Shown piece after piece: positions 23,904 through 37,200 of a DNA stretch of 64,000 nucleotides. The notes beneath the pieces are model-generated. The model saw nothing but the letters and a program-made list of their open reading frames with translations, did not search any database and had not been told where the DNA came from. Each line of letters starts with the position of its first letter. Within the stretch, counting starts at the first letter, position 1. The position numbers and the translations under genes were made by a program. The DNA is from Forficula auricularia (taxonomy: Eukaryota; Arthropoda; Insecta; Dermaptera; Forficulidae), in assembly GCA_024734495.1 (NCBI GenBank), contig JALMQS010000066.1, forward strand, positions 6,505,795-6,569,794, given 5' to 3'.

Positions 23904-24483
23904 ATCTAATGCAGTACTTCTTAAACTATGGTTTGCGACCTCATTTTGGGTAATGTAACTAAATTTTGCGATCGCAAAAACATAAAACGTTAATGGCAAT
24001 GAAAAAATTATAATGGACAGTGACTAAAAATTAATTCAAAAAAATTAATCGAGGTACATCATTGAATGAATTTTGGCTTGGGTTAGGGCGGAATTTCCAA
24101 TTTCTGAAATGGCCTTAAATATATTTTTGCCATTTTGTACCACTTAGGTATTTATGCCAAATTACTTTCTCAGTATTTTAAAATAAAAATACCAATCAAA
24201 TTTGAAAAATGTTGAAGTTGGTCTAATTCCCACAGAGTATTAAATGTTCAATCAAGATTTGATTCTTTTTCTAGTAAGAAACAAGCACATTTATTTTATT
24301 AATATTTAAATTTAATATGTAGTTTTAATAAATTTTATAATCATTATAATAGGTATGTTTAACAAAGATTAGCTTTAAAAGAAATTGCTTTATGATTCAC
24401 TAGTAAAAATGTTTGTTAATTCCATATAGATACATACAATCTGGGGTCACGAATAAAAATGTTTAAGAAGCGCTGATCTAATG
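23904..24483. mobile_element. Non-autonomous hAT element
   Basis: The body 23912-24475 has terminal inverted repeats CAGTACTTCTTAAACTATGG (left) and the complement of CAGCGCTTCTTAAACATTTT (right), inside a perfect 8-bp duplication ATCTAATG (23904-23911, 24476-24483). CAG...CTG ends with GCGACC/GTGACCCC and an 8-bp duplication are typical of hAT. No transposase frame. Confidence 0.85.
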
Positions 24484-25386
24484 GAAAACTTAATTAGAAA
24501 ATTCAATTAGTATGTTAAATATCTAGATACATACCTCGTGGGTCGAATTAAGGAACCTTCTTGCAGTGGACTACGTAGGGAGAAATAAATCCAGCACTTG
24601 AGTTGACACTTTACTAGAAAAAAAATCAATTAATAATTACACTTTTGTATCTGTAGATATAGAATTTTCTACAAAAATGTTTCAATTTAACACATTTAAA
24701 ATTATAGAATGGACGATCCGTAAGCGTTAAAAAAATTAAAGCCATGATATATTTAAAAAATTAAATTAATTAATTTTTTTTTTTTATTCAAATCAAATAA
24801 TTATAGGTACTCTTGAAATTATTTAAAATAAAGAGTTTCGAATAAATATTGCGTACCTATATTTAAGTTTATTTTATTTTTTATTTTATTTTTACTTAAG
24901 TACTATGATTTTTATATTAAATAAGTTGGGAAGCTAAAATTCTAATAAAGTGAATAAATAATTTAATATTTTGGAAAAAATTAAAAATGTGTCTGTTGTA
25001 AACAGCCATCGGTTCAAATTCCCTGAAATCGATAATTTTATATTTCGAGTAAAAAATCGTTTCTAGAATAATTCTATACTTTGATGAAAACATTTTCTTT
25101 CCGATATTGCGATAATGATTATATCAAATTCTTAAGAAATTAATATTAAAAGAATAAAAAAAATAAACAATTGCAAAAATACTATTTTATCAAATATTAT
25201 CAATTTTTAAATAAGAATAAGACAATGGACTTATATCTTTTTCTCGTAAAAACCATATATGGAAAGAAAATTATTCTAATTTGAAAACATATTAATTCCA
25301 ACTAAAATGAATAATTATTAGTTATATATTGTAAAGCGAAATTTCGTTATATAAAGACTTTTGATTAAAGCATGTGTTTAGTATAC
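24484..25386. other. Intergenic, no feature
   Basis: Very AT-rich sequence. No gene, RNA or repeat boundary is supported. Confidence 0.5.
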
Positions 25387-25647
25387 ATATTTTATATGTT
25401 GAAGGAGACAATAAAAGAATGTGTCTTCTGCTGGAATTATAAATTTTATTTATTTATTCATAAATTAATTCCTGTGAATCCATTGTAATAGACTGATGAA
25501 GAGGGCAAAGCCCTCGAAACTATAATCTCGTTATAAATAAATAAAATTTATAATTCCAGCAGAAGACACACTCTTTTATTGTCTCCTTCAATATATAAAA
25601 ATTCTGCTACTCTTGGCAAAAAAACTTTCAATTTAATATTTTATATG
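25387..25647. mobile_element. Retrozyme-like element, family B copy 2
   Basis: A perfect 12-bp duplication ATATTTTATATG (25387-25398, 25636-25647) bounds a 237-bp body. Arms TTGAAGGAGACAATAAAAGA...TTTATTTATT and its complement are nearly complete. The unpaired tail (complement of GTTTTTTTGCCAAGAGTAGC) sits at the right, the opposite side from copy 1 relative to the ribozyme. Confidence 0.9.
25480..25540 (+). ncRNA. Hammerhead ribozyme, family B copy 2
   Basis: CTGATGA (25493-25499), perfect hairpin GAGGGC-AAA-GCCCTC, GAAAC (25516-25520), TATA loop, ATC. The helix III C-G pair is broken by a G-to-A change (AATC for AGTC). The rest of the core is intact. Confidence 0.8.
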
Positions 25648-27350
25648 AGTAATAAGATTCGAGTGGAAAAAAAAATTAAAAGCCTTGTCTATTTATTGAA
25701 TATTTTCAAAAATTTAGATGCCTTGATTTAATATAATGATCAAAAAACTTTATTTATTTATTTATTTTTTTTTATAAAAGTTTCGAATTTCTCAAATTTT
25801 GAGCTGAATATTTGCTTATAGTAAACTTCAAAATTTGCCTTTTTATATGATTTTAATAATAATTTTAGCTTCAAGCACATTAAAGATTTATTAAAATGCT
25901 GATTTTCGTGATTTAAAAAGAAACAATCATTTTATAACGAGCATCGTTTTGCTCCCAGTTCCAAAGGCAAAAGGCCATTCCTAGAATAATAGAAATTAAG
26001 AAATTATTCTCTAATGATCTTGAAACAAGTCTGTGCTGGTATCGGCATCCTTCCTGTGTCATAGCTCGAAAGAAAGAACGATTATTCTATCCGTGGTCTT
26101 TTTAGTCATTTTTCTTAATCAAATTATAATTAATGAATCGGGTATTTAATAATTAATAAAAAAAATAAAAACTTTTTCAAGACTAGTTACGCTAGAGACG
26201 CCCTAGAAATTAATAATAAACTTAAATATAAATTGTTCATTTATGTCCATATTATTACATCGACTTAAAATCTAAATTAAATCATAAAAAATTATTTTAA
26301 TTATAAAAATTAAAGACAAAAGTTAAAATTTTGTTTTGAATCCTTCATTAATATCTCTTAAATATAAATTTGTCGATGCTAACTAAACAAGATTTTGTTG
26401 TAAGCCGAAAGTCCATAAAAAAAATAGTTAAGCGTAATATTTCACCGAAATTTTTTATATTTTTTTAAAAAATAATTATATTTACTTAGTAAGAAGGATT
26501 TATGGTTAATTTGGAGCTAATTAGATTGTGATATTTACGTGAAATAGCCAAATGAATATTTAATTCGAGGCACTAGGACGCGTGGCGTGGGTAGCGCACC
26601 GAGTTACTGGCGACCGCCTGTGGCCCAGCGGAGGGGCGGGAAATTTGCAAGGGACTAGTTCAGAGAAGGGGGAGAGGAGGGAGGGCGCAATTGACCATGC
26701 CAAATTACACATATTTAAGACAATATTAATTAATTAGATTAAATAATCTACAAAGCATTGAAATCCTAATATAACGTTTTGAAAATATATTTTAGACACC
26801 TATAATAATTTTTAAGCTACGTTAATTCTACTTGTCGAATATATTAATTTCAATAAAAATTAAAGGAAAATGGTGAAAACTTTTTCAAATCTCGGTACGC
26901 TCTCTGTAAATTTTGCAGTTATAATCGAGGGAAAAGTAAACTAGCCAGCTCACTTAAGAGTGAAGCTGTTCTATTAATAAATTTAAATATAATAAACTAT
27001 TATTACAAGTTGTTAGTCAGGACATGATGGACCTACTGAGTTTTTTAATGTCCATGAATTATAATTATATCGATACGGTACGATTCTCGAAGGGGTAAAA
27101 AAATAACTCCCTCTAACATAATTAAAAATAATCCGCCCCATCGAATATAATAGATGACACCTTCTTGTGATTTTCTTAGATAATTCAAATGTATAACTAG
27201 TGATTTTGAATTATAACTGCCCAATTCTAATAAAATAACCGATGACAAACTTACGTATGTATTTCTTATTAACTTAAATACATGTGCGGGTAAAGAAAAT
27301 TGCTCATAAAAGTGTTCTGCACCCTAGAATAGATTGGGAACCACTGACTT
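25648..27350. other. Non-coding stretch with dispersed repeat D
   Basis: No gene. At 25925-26340 and 26850-26990 copies of dispersed repeat D are seen (GGCCATTCCTAGAATAATAG; AAACTTTTTCAAGACTAG; ACATCGACTTAAAATCT). A GC-rich patch lies at 26566-26690. An inverted copy of the fragment at 19480 lies at 27090-27180. GGGAACCACTG at 27329 resembles a hAT end. Confidence 0.45.
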
Positions 27351-30300
27351 TGACCACTTTTACAATCATCTGCAAATAAATGTTTATAAAAATGTATGTT
27401 TAAACAATATGACCATGAAATATGTGGTAAAAGAGGAAAGTAACCCAGGGTTCCGTACTAATATAATATATGTGGATTGACAGTTGTTTATTTCATCTGT
27501 AATTCAAACTAGACTAAGAATGTGATAGGAAACTAAATAATTTTCATTGTAAGTTTTAAAAATAAACTACCTCTATAAATTTTCTCAGATATTGAAATCG
27601 AAAGATTAGAAATTTAGGGAAGAAGCCCATTGCTAAGCTACTTTGAAGGCTCTCATAGCGACTAATATCTCAAAATAAAGATTACCATAAAAATGTTTAA
27701 TGGCATTTTAAAAGACATGTTCAACACCCTATCTCATTAGCACTTTTATGTGTGCGGAAGTGCCTATTTTTTTCGATTTTCAACATCGGACTAATTTGGA
27801 AATTACTAAACTCTATTATAAATGTCGAATTTCAAGATTCTAACTTAAATAGTTTAGATACCTGTGGGAGGCGGGACAGATGGAAAACAATATGTATCCC
27901 CACAAGTGTGCCGTTGTTTATCTTTTATAGACGGGAACATTAAAAAATTATTAGACTCTTTTTTGACAAAATAACGAAATAGTAAATGAGTAAAAGTATC
28001 CGCCCAATGAAAGAAAATAAAATGTTAAATATTATATAACATTTATGTAGAATTAATAAAAATTTAATTTTTAGTGAACCAATGTATAATTTCTAAATGC
28101 TTAATAATATAAGTGATAAAACAAAACTAGAAATTTCGAATGAAAAAACAAATAAATTGGAATGTCATTTTTTTATCCTCTTAAAAAATCGACATTTTAA
28201 AAAAGTAATTTTTTGTACGTTTAATGTTGAAAAATTATAGTTTATTTATTCCACTAGAGATGGGCATAGTTAATCAGCAGAAACATGTCTGATAATTAAA
28301 CATTTATATTTTGTTTTTAATGGGAAATTAATGAAATTTAAAAATTATTGAGGATTTTTTAAGTGTTTTCAAATTACTGTTTTAAATTCATTGAGTTAAG
28401 TATTTTCCTAGTGGCTTTCATAAATTAAAACATTTCAATTATGAATAAAACTAGAGATATAAAATACTAATGGAGTTTTTCCCTTGAGAAGATTTGAACC
28501 AAAATTTGATTTGATATTTACAGACGGTGTTTACCATACTCTTACATCCCATAAACTTTACCGTTTTTTGCGTTATTATATTATCAAATAGACAGACCAA
28601 TGGCTGAAAATGAGCTTATAAGATTTTCGTGACCTCAAAACTTTATTCTCGTTGAAAATTTCAATTCGAATTTTCGAATTCATTCTAGTATTTTCATTTA
28701 CAAATTGCTCGAAGAAACATCTTATAATTAAATATCCATCTCGGTTATATTCGGAAAATAAGACAAGGAAGTTATAATTTATTATTTCTTACCTTGAACC
28801 CTCTAAATCTCAACAACTACTCTAGATACAAAGTGTATTATTTTCTGATCATTTTCTCGCTTAATAATCTACTCTCCTATAGGCCTATTTCCTTTCTAAA
28901 AAGGAAGTTCTAATTTAGTGAGCGCTGATCCTCTCAGTATTCTAATTCCTCGGAAGCCCTTAAGGAAGTGAATCAATGTCTCGGGAACGTTTTCCATTGC
29001 AAGCACTTGAACAAATTTTAAGCATTTAAATCAACTCAATTTATGATGGAATATCTCGTTTAAACTTAACCTTTAACTTTTTACAAACTTGTTTTCAACC
29101 CCTTCTTACGCCACTGTTTTTCCTTCTTTTCCTTCACCCTTTTCTCTTCCACTAATTAATACAGAAAGCTCTTTGATGTAATTGCATTAAAACCTTCTTT
29201 AGTCTATATAACTAAATCAGCGATTTACATTGTTTTTATATGTTTTTAAAATAAATCGGTGGGGGTTTGAAAAACTTTTAAGAAAAGGTATGCTGTCCTC
29301 AAAACCTCAAAGATTTTTCCGTCAGCGAACGGATTGAGCTGAAACTTGACTCAGAGATGTTGCAGTTCAGCCTTTTAGAGGAACCTAAAAAATCAGAATT
29401 ATTTATTAGTATAAAAATGGAATACAAGTTTTTTTTTATTTAATGAACTTCGGGAAGTAAGTACTATCTATATATTCCCATTTAGTCAGAAATACAAGTT
29501 ATATTTAAAACAATTTTAATTGATCATCCTTAGAAGCGTCAGAGATCAGTGCAAAGAAGTTAAATAAAAAGCGTTAAGTTTATTTAAAATGGATTTAAAA
29601 GCATTAATTTATATGATATATGTAACGATTTTGATTGTTTTATTTGAATATATTCAGGGGAAACTTTTCAAGAGTGCAACAGGGTATTTTGAATGGGGGA
29701 GCGTACCCAAGGGGGTGGGACAATGAGTTTGGTGGAGGGCATTGCCCCCCACCTAACTAAGCTCATGCAGGGTCCACATTTGATGATATCATTCATCAAT
29801 GCTAGTAATTTTCCAGTAATCCAATGGTATCAAATTTAATACGTCGGCATTTACCACAACTCAATTTTGAAAGAAAAGTATGAATTAACTTCAAATACGA
29901 GTACACAACATGTCGCTAAATGAAAATTGAATCTACTTTTGATGGGAGGTTTTAAAACCCTTATAGTTTTGATTCTTAAGAATTTTTCACATCAAAATAT
30001 AAAAGAATTAATCACTAAATGTTTAACATTAATATGGATTTAACTAATTAATGAAGGGATATTGTATATAAATTGAATGAAGAGTGTTTCTGCTAGATTA
30101 AGTACTTATTAAAAGAGGAGACGCCTCTATACATGAATTCTCGGTTCTGTGTGAAAATTTATAATAAGTGAGCGAATCGAGATCAATATGATTAAACCGT
30201 GAAATTAATTTTCAATTGGCATTCCAAATGTAAACGAACTTGAAAATGGAGGGTGGAAAGTTTCAATAGGAAATCACAGAACAGAGAGATTAGTTTGATT

Positions 30301-30740
30301 AAATTATTATATGAGATGATAAAATAAAGGTCTACTGTACTTCGGCATGCGTATAACAGTTTCATTTAACAGAAATTGCTGAAGCTAATGGAAATATTCA
30401 TCTACATATATTAAAAATTAAACATAATTGAAATTATGTTGTAGGGGAAATGATTTTTAAATAATCATGCAAAGTCGTGTTTATTATAATTATGTAATTA
30501 AAAATGTAATTATTATCCCTCTGGTTATTTCATGATGCCACATATATGTATTTGCGAACACTATTAATAGTTCAGTTATGATTAGAAGTCATATATCTCA
30601 AGTACTGGCCTCCAGTGATTGACATTAAAGGGAGATCTATATGTCTATTTATTCCCTACTTATGTCTCATCCTTAACGCAAAACCGTATGTAGGTATATG
30701 TCAATTTTCTGATTTTTCACTTTTGCCATTTTTACTTTAC
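27351..30740. other. Non-coding stretch
   Basis: No gene is supported. A 63-codon frame at 27752-27943 has no recognisable content. Nothing else can be defined. Confidence 0.4.
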
Positions 30741-31480
30741 CATACAGAGTATGGTCAAGTATTGTAATCGTGCGTAAAAAATGTGTTTTTTTTGCTTCTT
30801 TTTTTCGAAATATCTCAAAAAACGGCTGTAACTATTTTGATTAAGAAAATTGGGCGAAACCATGGCATTTCGGTCTACAAAAAAGCCCTAATAAGTGAAC
30901 ATTATATTTAAATAATAAATAAAATTATATTTTTTGAGATAATAACTGTTTTATCAAAATGTCTGTTATTCTGTTAGTCTGTGCGTTACCAAATTCTGTG
31001 GACGAGCTAGCTCAAAAACTAGTGTGAATATCAAAACCAAATTTCACACGTAGTTTTGGTGCATTGAGACTAAGAGCTGATTAGATTTTAGTGCATATCG
31101 ATCCAAGATGGAGGGGGGGGGGTTAAAATTATTAATATTTAAAAAAAAACAATAAAAATGAAATATACTATAAAATAAACCTATAATAAATAAAAATATT
31201 TTTTCTGGCGCCAAAATTAAGGGGGAGGGGGTCAAAAAATAAAAATCTAGGTCATTTGGGCAAACTCAGCTATATTTGTATACATAATCAAAACACCAAA
31301 TATGCAACAAATTTTGTACACATAATCAGTGGGCTACCAGAAGATTAAAAATGCAAAACTAACCGCCCAAAATGGGGAGGGGGGGGTGGTTGTAGGGTCA
31401 CAAAATTAAAATCTAAGCCCTTGTACCAAACTCAACCAGAAGTGTATGATAAAGTCAAGTGGATGGCCATATCAAAACGT
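30741..31480. repeat. Repeat family Q, copy 1
   Basis: It begins CAGAGTATGGTCAAGTATTG. It contains CCATGGCATTTCGGTCTAC and CCAAATTTCACACGTAGTTT, and its right half ends AGTGTATGATAAAGTCAAGT. Copy 2 at 61765-62385 has the same left half but the right half inverted and placed first. The start resembles family P (GTAAAGTATTGTAATCG). Confidence 0.75.
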
Positions 31481-34002
31481 GTCAATAAATATTGCTCGAA
31501 AATTTGAATATTAAATAACATTTATAAATTATTAAAATTCCAATAGAATGATTTTTTGGAAAAGCCCGAATTTTTCGCGAGATCTAAAATAAAAAATGTT
31601 TTGTTATGGGGTTTAAATCTCTTTAAGAAGAATTAGGTTGTTTTTTCATTTAACATATTTTTAAAATGACAGCGTGAGAGTCTCAAAGTGACCATTTTCT
31701 TGTGATTTTTGTAACTGTTTGCATTCAGAAGTGTTGAGAACTTAAAATTATGAAAATTCCTCGAATTCTTTGATTCTCGACTCATCACCGATAAAAATGA
31801 AAGAATTTGTTATCTCCACTCGCACTTGGCGGGACTTAATGCTTTTTAGGAACTAGTACCAAAAATAAATGATGACCCCTGGACATTCAATCATTCTATA
31901 TTTATACAAACATGTCAGAAGAGCTAAGAGTTCACTCCAATAAATCTGTAGGCAGTCCGATGTTCTAATTGAATAAGGCTATTTTTTTAATTCCCGTTAA
32001 AATTTCCAAAATTCTTAAGTGATTTTCGTACCTCAATTTCAATCAAGTAGTTAAATTAAAATTCTTAAAAAATATCTTCTTATGAATGAAAAATAAAAAC
32101 TATTTGGTTATATGTGTATTTAAATTGATTATCAAAAAAAAAAAAGTTATTGGATGTTTTCTCATAGAAATTAATAAACTACTTCAATATTAAAAAAAAA
32201 TACATTCAATAATCTTAGTTTTAAGAGCTAATCCATTCAGCCTGTCTGTTTGCCTACATTAATTTTATTGTTATTAAAATTGAAGCTTTTATGAAAGATT
32301 AAAATTAAATTAGCCATTCATTAAATTATTCACTTAATAAAATAGAAGCGTCGATATTCATTAATTTAATAGTGTAGCTGGTAGCTGGACGGCCGAGCCG
32401 AAAGAGTAATTTTAATTTCATGCACGTCAGGAATGAGCACTTATCTTCCTTCCTATTAATCTTTCATTATTTCTTTTTTCACTCGGAGGGACAGCTAAAG
32501 TATTGAATTCACTTGATATTCTTTTGCTTATCATGTTTATAAAAATGTCTGAAATAGGGAGAAAAATCATTTTCAAGCATTATTTTTTTTTAATTCGTCA
32601 TCAGATAACTAAGATAACAGACACGTAAGGATAGTAAAGTAACGAACTATGAAAATTCCGAAGCTATAAACTCCATAATCATCAAATCGACTCTTTGTTC
32701 TCGAAACAGAAACAATATACCATTAGAACGAACTTTCTTCGACTTTAACTTTAAGTTATAGTGATGTCTGAATCTAGATAAATATTTTGGTAAAGGTTTA
32801 AAATCATCTAAAAGGAAAAAAAATCGCCCTTCACCTGACTCTACCTAATAATTCAATTAAAATACTACTCGATACGCCTGAAAGGTCGGCTCCTGCCTTC
32901 CAGGAGGCACTAATATTAAATTCACCAAAAAAAAACTAAAATAAGCTCATTATACTTAAAAGTGTGTGAAACGTGGAGGGAAATCATTATAATTTCTTCT
33001 GTCTATGTGTCCGGATTATACCCACAATAACTCAAGAAAAAAAGTCTTAGAAAGTTCATTCTTGAAGCAAAATGTTTATATTTTCAATGCGAAAAACTGA
33101 ATAGATTTTTTCCTTTCTAGCTTTAGAACTTCTAGTTCACAAATGCAAAAAAACATCATTTTTTTATTGATTTTATTGACATGTCATAATATAGGCACAA
33201 ATGAACAATTTATATTTAAGTTCATTATTAATTACTAAGGAATTTCTAGCGTACCGCGCTTGAAAGTTTTCACTTTTTTTATTATTTAATAAATATATGT
33301 GCGTGAACGATCCTTTCATTAGAATATGATCGAGAACAAGCTCTCAAAGAGTCAGGACCCAGACTGGCCATCGCAATACTCTCCCATTATATCCCATTGA
33401 ATATAAATGTGAAAGTAAAAAAGGGCTTGGATGGAATCGTCTCTGTTCCTTTAGAGATAAAGCAATACAAGGATGCAAGTCTAAAACTGTTTCAGACTAT
33501 TAGAGATTAATTTCTTAATTTCGATTATTCTAGGAATGGTCTTTTGTACAAAAACGATACTCGTTATATAGAGAGAGGATATTCAATTGGTCTTCACTAA
33601 AATTCAGAGAATAATGTAAAAAAAAAATTACTTGCTCAGCATACCCAGTTTTGAAAAAGTTTTTACCTTTTCCTCCATTTTTCTATATTGTTGCATCACT
33701 GAAATTTTTCCAAACGAAAAAATCAAGAACTGCTTAACTTCGAGTTCGCGTAAATCGGAGTAGAGGATATTACTGTATAATATTATAGAAACAGGAATAT
33801 AGTGAAGTCACGCGGATGGAGGACACAACAACTAATTTTACATACATTTTCATTTTATTTCTTTTTACTTTATCAATTTTATAAATCCCACGCATATGTT
33901 GTTTTGTTTTTAAACATTTATTAATTGAATAAGAAGACATTTATATAAAATCTGCCTCACCTTTTGTGCAAGGATTCTAAAAAATATGTTCTCTCTTTGC
34001 AG
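31481..34002. other. Non-coding stretch upstream of the BAH gene exon
   Basis: No exon is seen. It holds dispersed repeat D copies (32530-32580, 32985-33270, 33420-33570). The last 20 bases form the splice acceptor for the exon at 34003 (CTCTCTTTGCAG). Confidence 0.45.
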
Positions 34003-34239
34003 ATGCTGAGCCAACCGTACTATGCCACGACAGGGCCTTACCTGCATTCTCCAGGGCCGCCTGCACCCCCGACTGCCATCCAGTACGCTCCCTTCGGGGC
34101 TGGAGAGGTCTGCTACCCTCCCAGTGCATACTACAAGTACACACACTACAGACAACAGGCAGCCGCTGCAGCAGCCGCAGCCGCCGCTGCTGCCGCCGCC
34201 GCCGCAGCAAGATATTCACACTATTACTCGGGACCAGAG
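34003..34239 (+). CDS. wge: Exon 1 seen (polyalanine exon)
   Basis: 79 codons, from ATG immediately after CTCTCTTTGCAG to GACCAGAG followed by the donor GTGAGA. It encodes a Tyr/Pro-rich stretch and 17 Ala written in mixed GCN codons. An ATG at the first base could be the start, but the preceding acceptor suggests the protein continues upstream or that a 5' UTR exon exists. Confidence 0.85.
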
Positions 34240-37200
34240 GTGAGAACTCCTATTGCAAATCATTCTCCTATCCCAGGAACTCTTAAATTTCTTCACCAGG
34301 TGAAAACTAACACAGAGCATATAGAAATAATGATTTAATAACTTTAAGTAAAAATATTCCCGAGAGGAGCAGATGTTGATTCATGAAGAGAAATCAATGA
34401 GGTTGTCCTTAAATAAACATCTACTTATATATAAGTTTATAACCAATGTAAATATGTATATATGTTGCAGTAAAACCCCGTTTTTAGTAAGAACGGGTTC
34501 TTACTAGTTAAAACACGTTTCACTGAATACCTTTGTAGCAACTATGTTAGAATTCACTGATCTAGAATCTTCATTTTTGACCTTCCGCCTCAGTTTTTAA
34601 GCGAAAATAAACACCCAAAATGAGGCGGAAGGTCAAAAATGAAGATTCTAGACCTTAGGATCAAACTCAACCAACATCACTAAATTATAGTTGCCACAAA
34701 GGTATTCAGTGAAACGCGTTTTAACTAGTAAGAACCTGTTTTTACTAAAAAACGGGTTTTTACTGCAACATATATAATTTATAGCGAGGGGTGAACCGCG
34801 ACCTAATATCCTGTACACCTTCTTCCACTTCCACTTTCATTTCCAAGTAGAAGACAATAGATGAAGGGGCATTATTTAATGAATTCCAAAATAATTTCAC
34901 ATAATTCCAAAGAGGTGTACACCTAATTCCAATCGCGGTTCACCCCTCGATTTATAGTATATATCATTCATTTGTTAGAGGCTATAGTTTCGAAGGTTTG
35001 AACTTAATCATCAGTCGTTTTAATTAGAAATATTCTATCTGTTATTTCTCATTTGTTGAAATATCCGATTGGATAGGGTGACCAATTCGGGACATTGCCC
35101 CCCAACACCCCATTAACAAAATTTTTTTCCAAAAAATATTTTAATGAAAAACTCAAATGAAACATGAAAATACAGTAAAAAAAAATATTTATAGTATAAG
35201 ATAGTAAGAGTGTGGTGATTAAACATAAGCATGTGCGTAGATGAGTGATGCGTTCATATACTCACGTACGCAGAGACGCTATAAAATATAATCGGATATT
35301 ATAATATTCACATGATATGATGAATTATCTAATTCTAGACATTTTCCGGGACATATATTAATATGGGACATGGGGCTTTAATCCGAGACGAATAGTCACC
35401 CTACGATTGGATGTAGATAAATTCGTATTGTTGTTATGATAAACTATTCACTCAACAAATGAAGTTATTATCCTCTTAGCCACTGATCCCCGAACTCAAA
35501 TTAATATAATATTAATGCAAGTATTCAACAAGTAGTACATATTTACCTTGGAATTTTAGAAAATTTGGTGGACCACCTAAGACCTAACAAAGAAGCACTA
35601 AGCCCATGGATCATAGTTTGAGAACCATTCTCCCATCTTATAAATATAAGCAATAGTTATAAACAGGGCCGCATTAAGCCATATAAAGACCCCTAGGCAA
35701 TGCCCCTCTCCCCTTATTTAGGTAGGTCTCTAGGTAGGTAAGTAGCATTTAAACCATATAAACAAATTTTGGATTGGGGGCCCATAAGCAGCACGGAGCC
35801 CATAGTCAGTTGCCTACATTGCCTATTGAATAATGCGGCCCTGGATATAAAGGAATACAAAAGTTCAAATTCCTGATAATAGAAGACTTAACATTTCTTA
35901 AGAAATCACGAGATTTTCAATTTTAATTTAATTTATATTACATGCCTGAAGGGTTCTATTACCCCATCGGGGTTTGAACCCGAGTTCCAAATGCAATTCG
36001 AAACACTCACTATTCTTTATTTAAACTTTAAACCAAAAATGACATGGCTAATTTTGACCACTAAACCGATAAATACAAATGAAGATAAAACCTTTGCGTG
36101 AAATATTTAGCTTGTGTATGCTTGATTCTTCACCATACACACCTTATATTCCCTTGAATCAATTTGAATTTAAATTTTGCACTGCTACTCTTGAGTATCA
36201 CACTCAACCAGTGACGTAGCCAGAAAAATTTTTTATTAAAACAAATATTCTAGTGTTTTTACCCGGAAAGTTTTGGGGTAGTTGTAATTTCTTCGACCCT
36301 TTATGTTTTTGGGAGTTCTGAATCCGAATCTGAGGTTTGCTAACAAAGTTTCGTGACGAAACATTGTCAAAAACGCAAATAAAGGTAAAGAATCTCATTT
36401 TTTGGAGGTTTTTTGCTTATAACTCTAAAACTATCAACTTTTCGTAAATAACCTTCCTATTCAAAATGGAAGTTCATAAAATTTCCTACAAACATCATCA
36501 TTTAGGTTTTTCTCCGATCAACCGTTAGGGCTCAAGCGCTAGTTGAAAATTTGCGTATTTTTTCTGTTTCCGCAAATCCCAAAAAGTCGCACTTTTTTCC
36601 ATTTTGAGCATGAAAGGGCAAGTTTTTGACAAAATCACTTTATACATTTTTAAACTAGATTAAATTTGATACAATTATAACAAAGTTTCATCTTAATTGG
36701 AGAATAGTAACTCGTGCCGCAATGAGGATTAATTTTTGAAAAACTGAATTTTTTTGCAAAAAATCGCAGTTTTTCCTTCATAAAATGAAAAGCACTCATC
36801 CTAAAAACTTGATTTCTGTCTCCTTCTCTTGGAAATTTTGTTGACTTGAACGTTTACTTGGGCCACTTTTTTGATAAAACTATTAGATTTATAGATATCC
36901 AGCATTTTCGATGACACTTTTGAGGATTCGGATCATATCCTTTGTACGAAATTTTATGAACTTTCAATTTAAAAAGAAAGGTTATTTACGAAAAATTGAT
37001 AGTTTTCGAGTTATAAACAAAAAACCGCCAAAAAATGAGATTTTTTACATTTTTTTGGATTTTTGACAATGTTCCGTCACGAAACTTTGTTATCAAACCT
37101 CAGATTCGGATTCAGCACACCAAAAAACATATAGGATCAAGAAATCAAAACTACCCCAAAACTTTCTCGCGAGGGGCCCTTTAGAGATGAATTTAACTGG

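Larger units (their letters stand above)
34350..35070 (-). mobile_element. Hammerhead element, family B, split by two insertions
   Basis: On the - strand it starts CCAATCGGATATTTC, has the ribozyme at 34975-35030, and resumes at about 34450 with GACAACCTCATTGATTTCTC and the family tail CTGCTCCTCTCGGG. A foldback (34457-34770) and a hAT-like MITE (34785-34949) sit between the halves. Confidence 0.65.

Noticed and set aside
33910..34243. Overlapping ORFs on both strands at the polyalanine exon
   Set aside because: They are shadows of the GC-rich exon; only the frame that joins exon 2 in phase is supported.
35949..36000. tRNA B-box-like GGGTTTGAACCCGAG on either strand
   Set aside because: No matching A box or acceptor stem at proper spacing.
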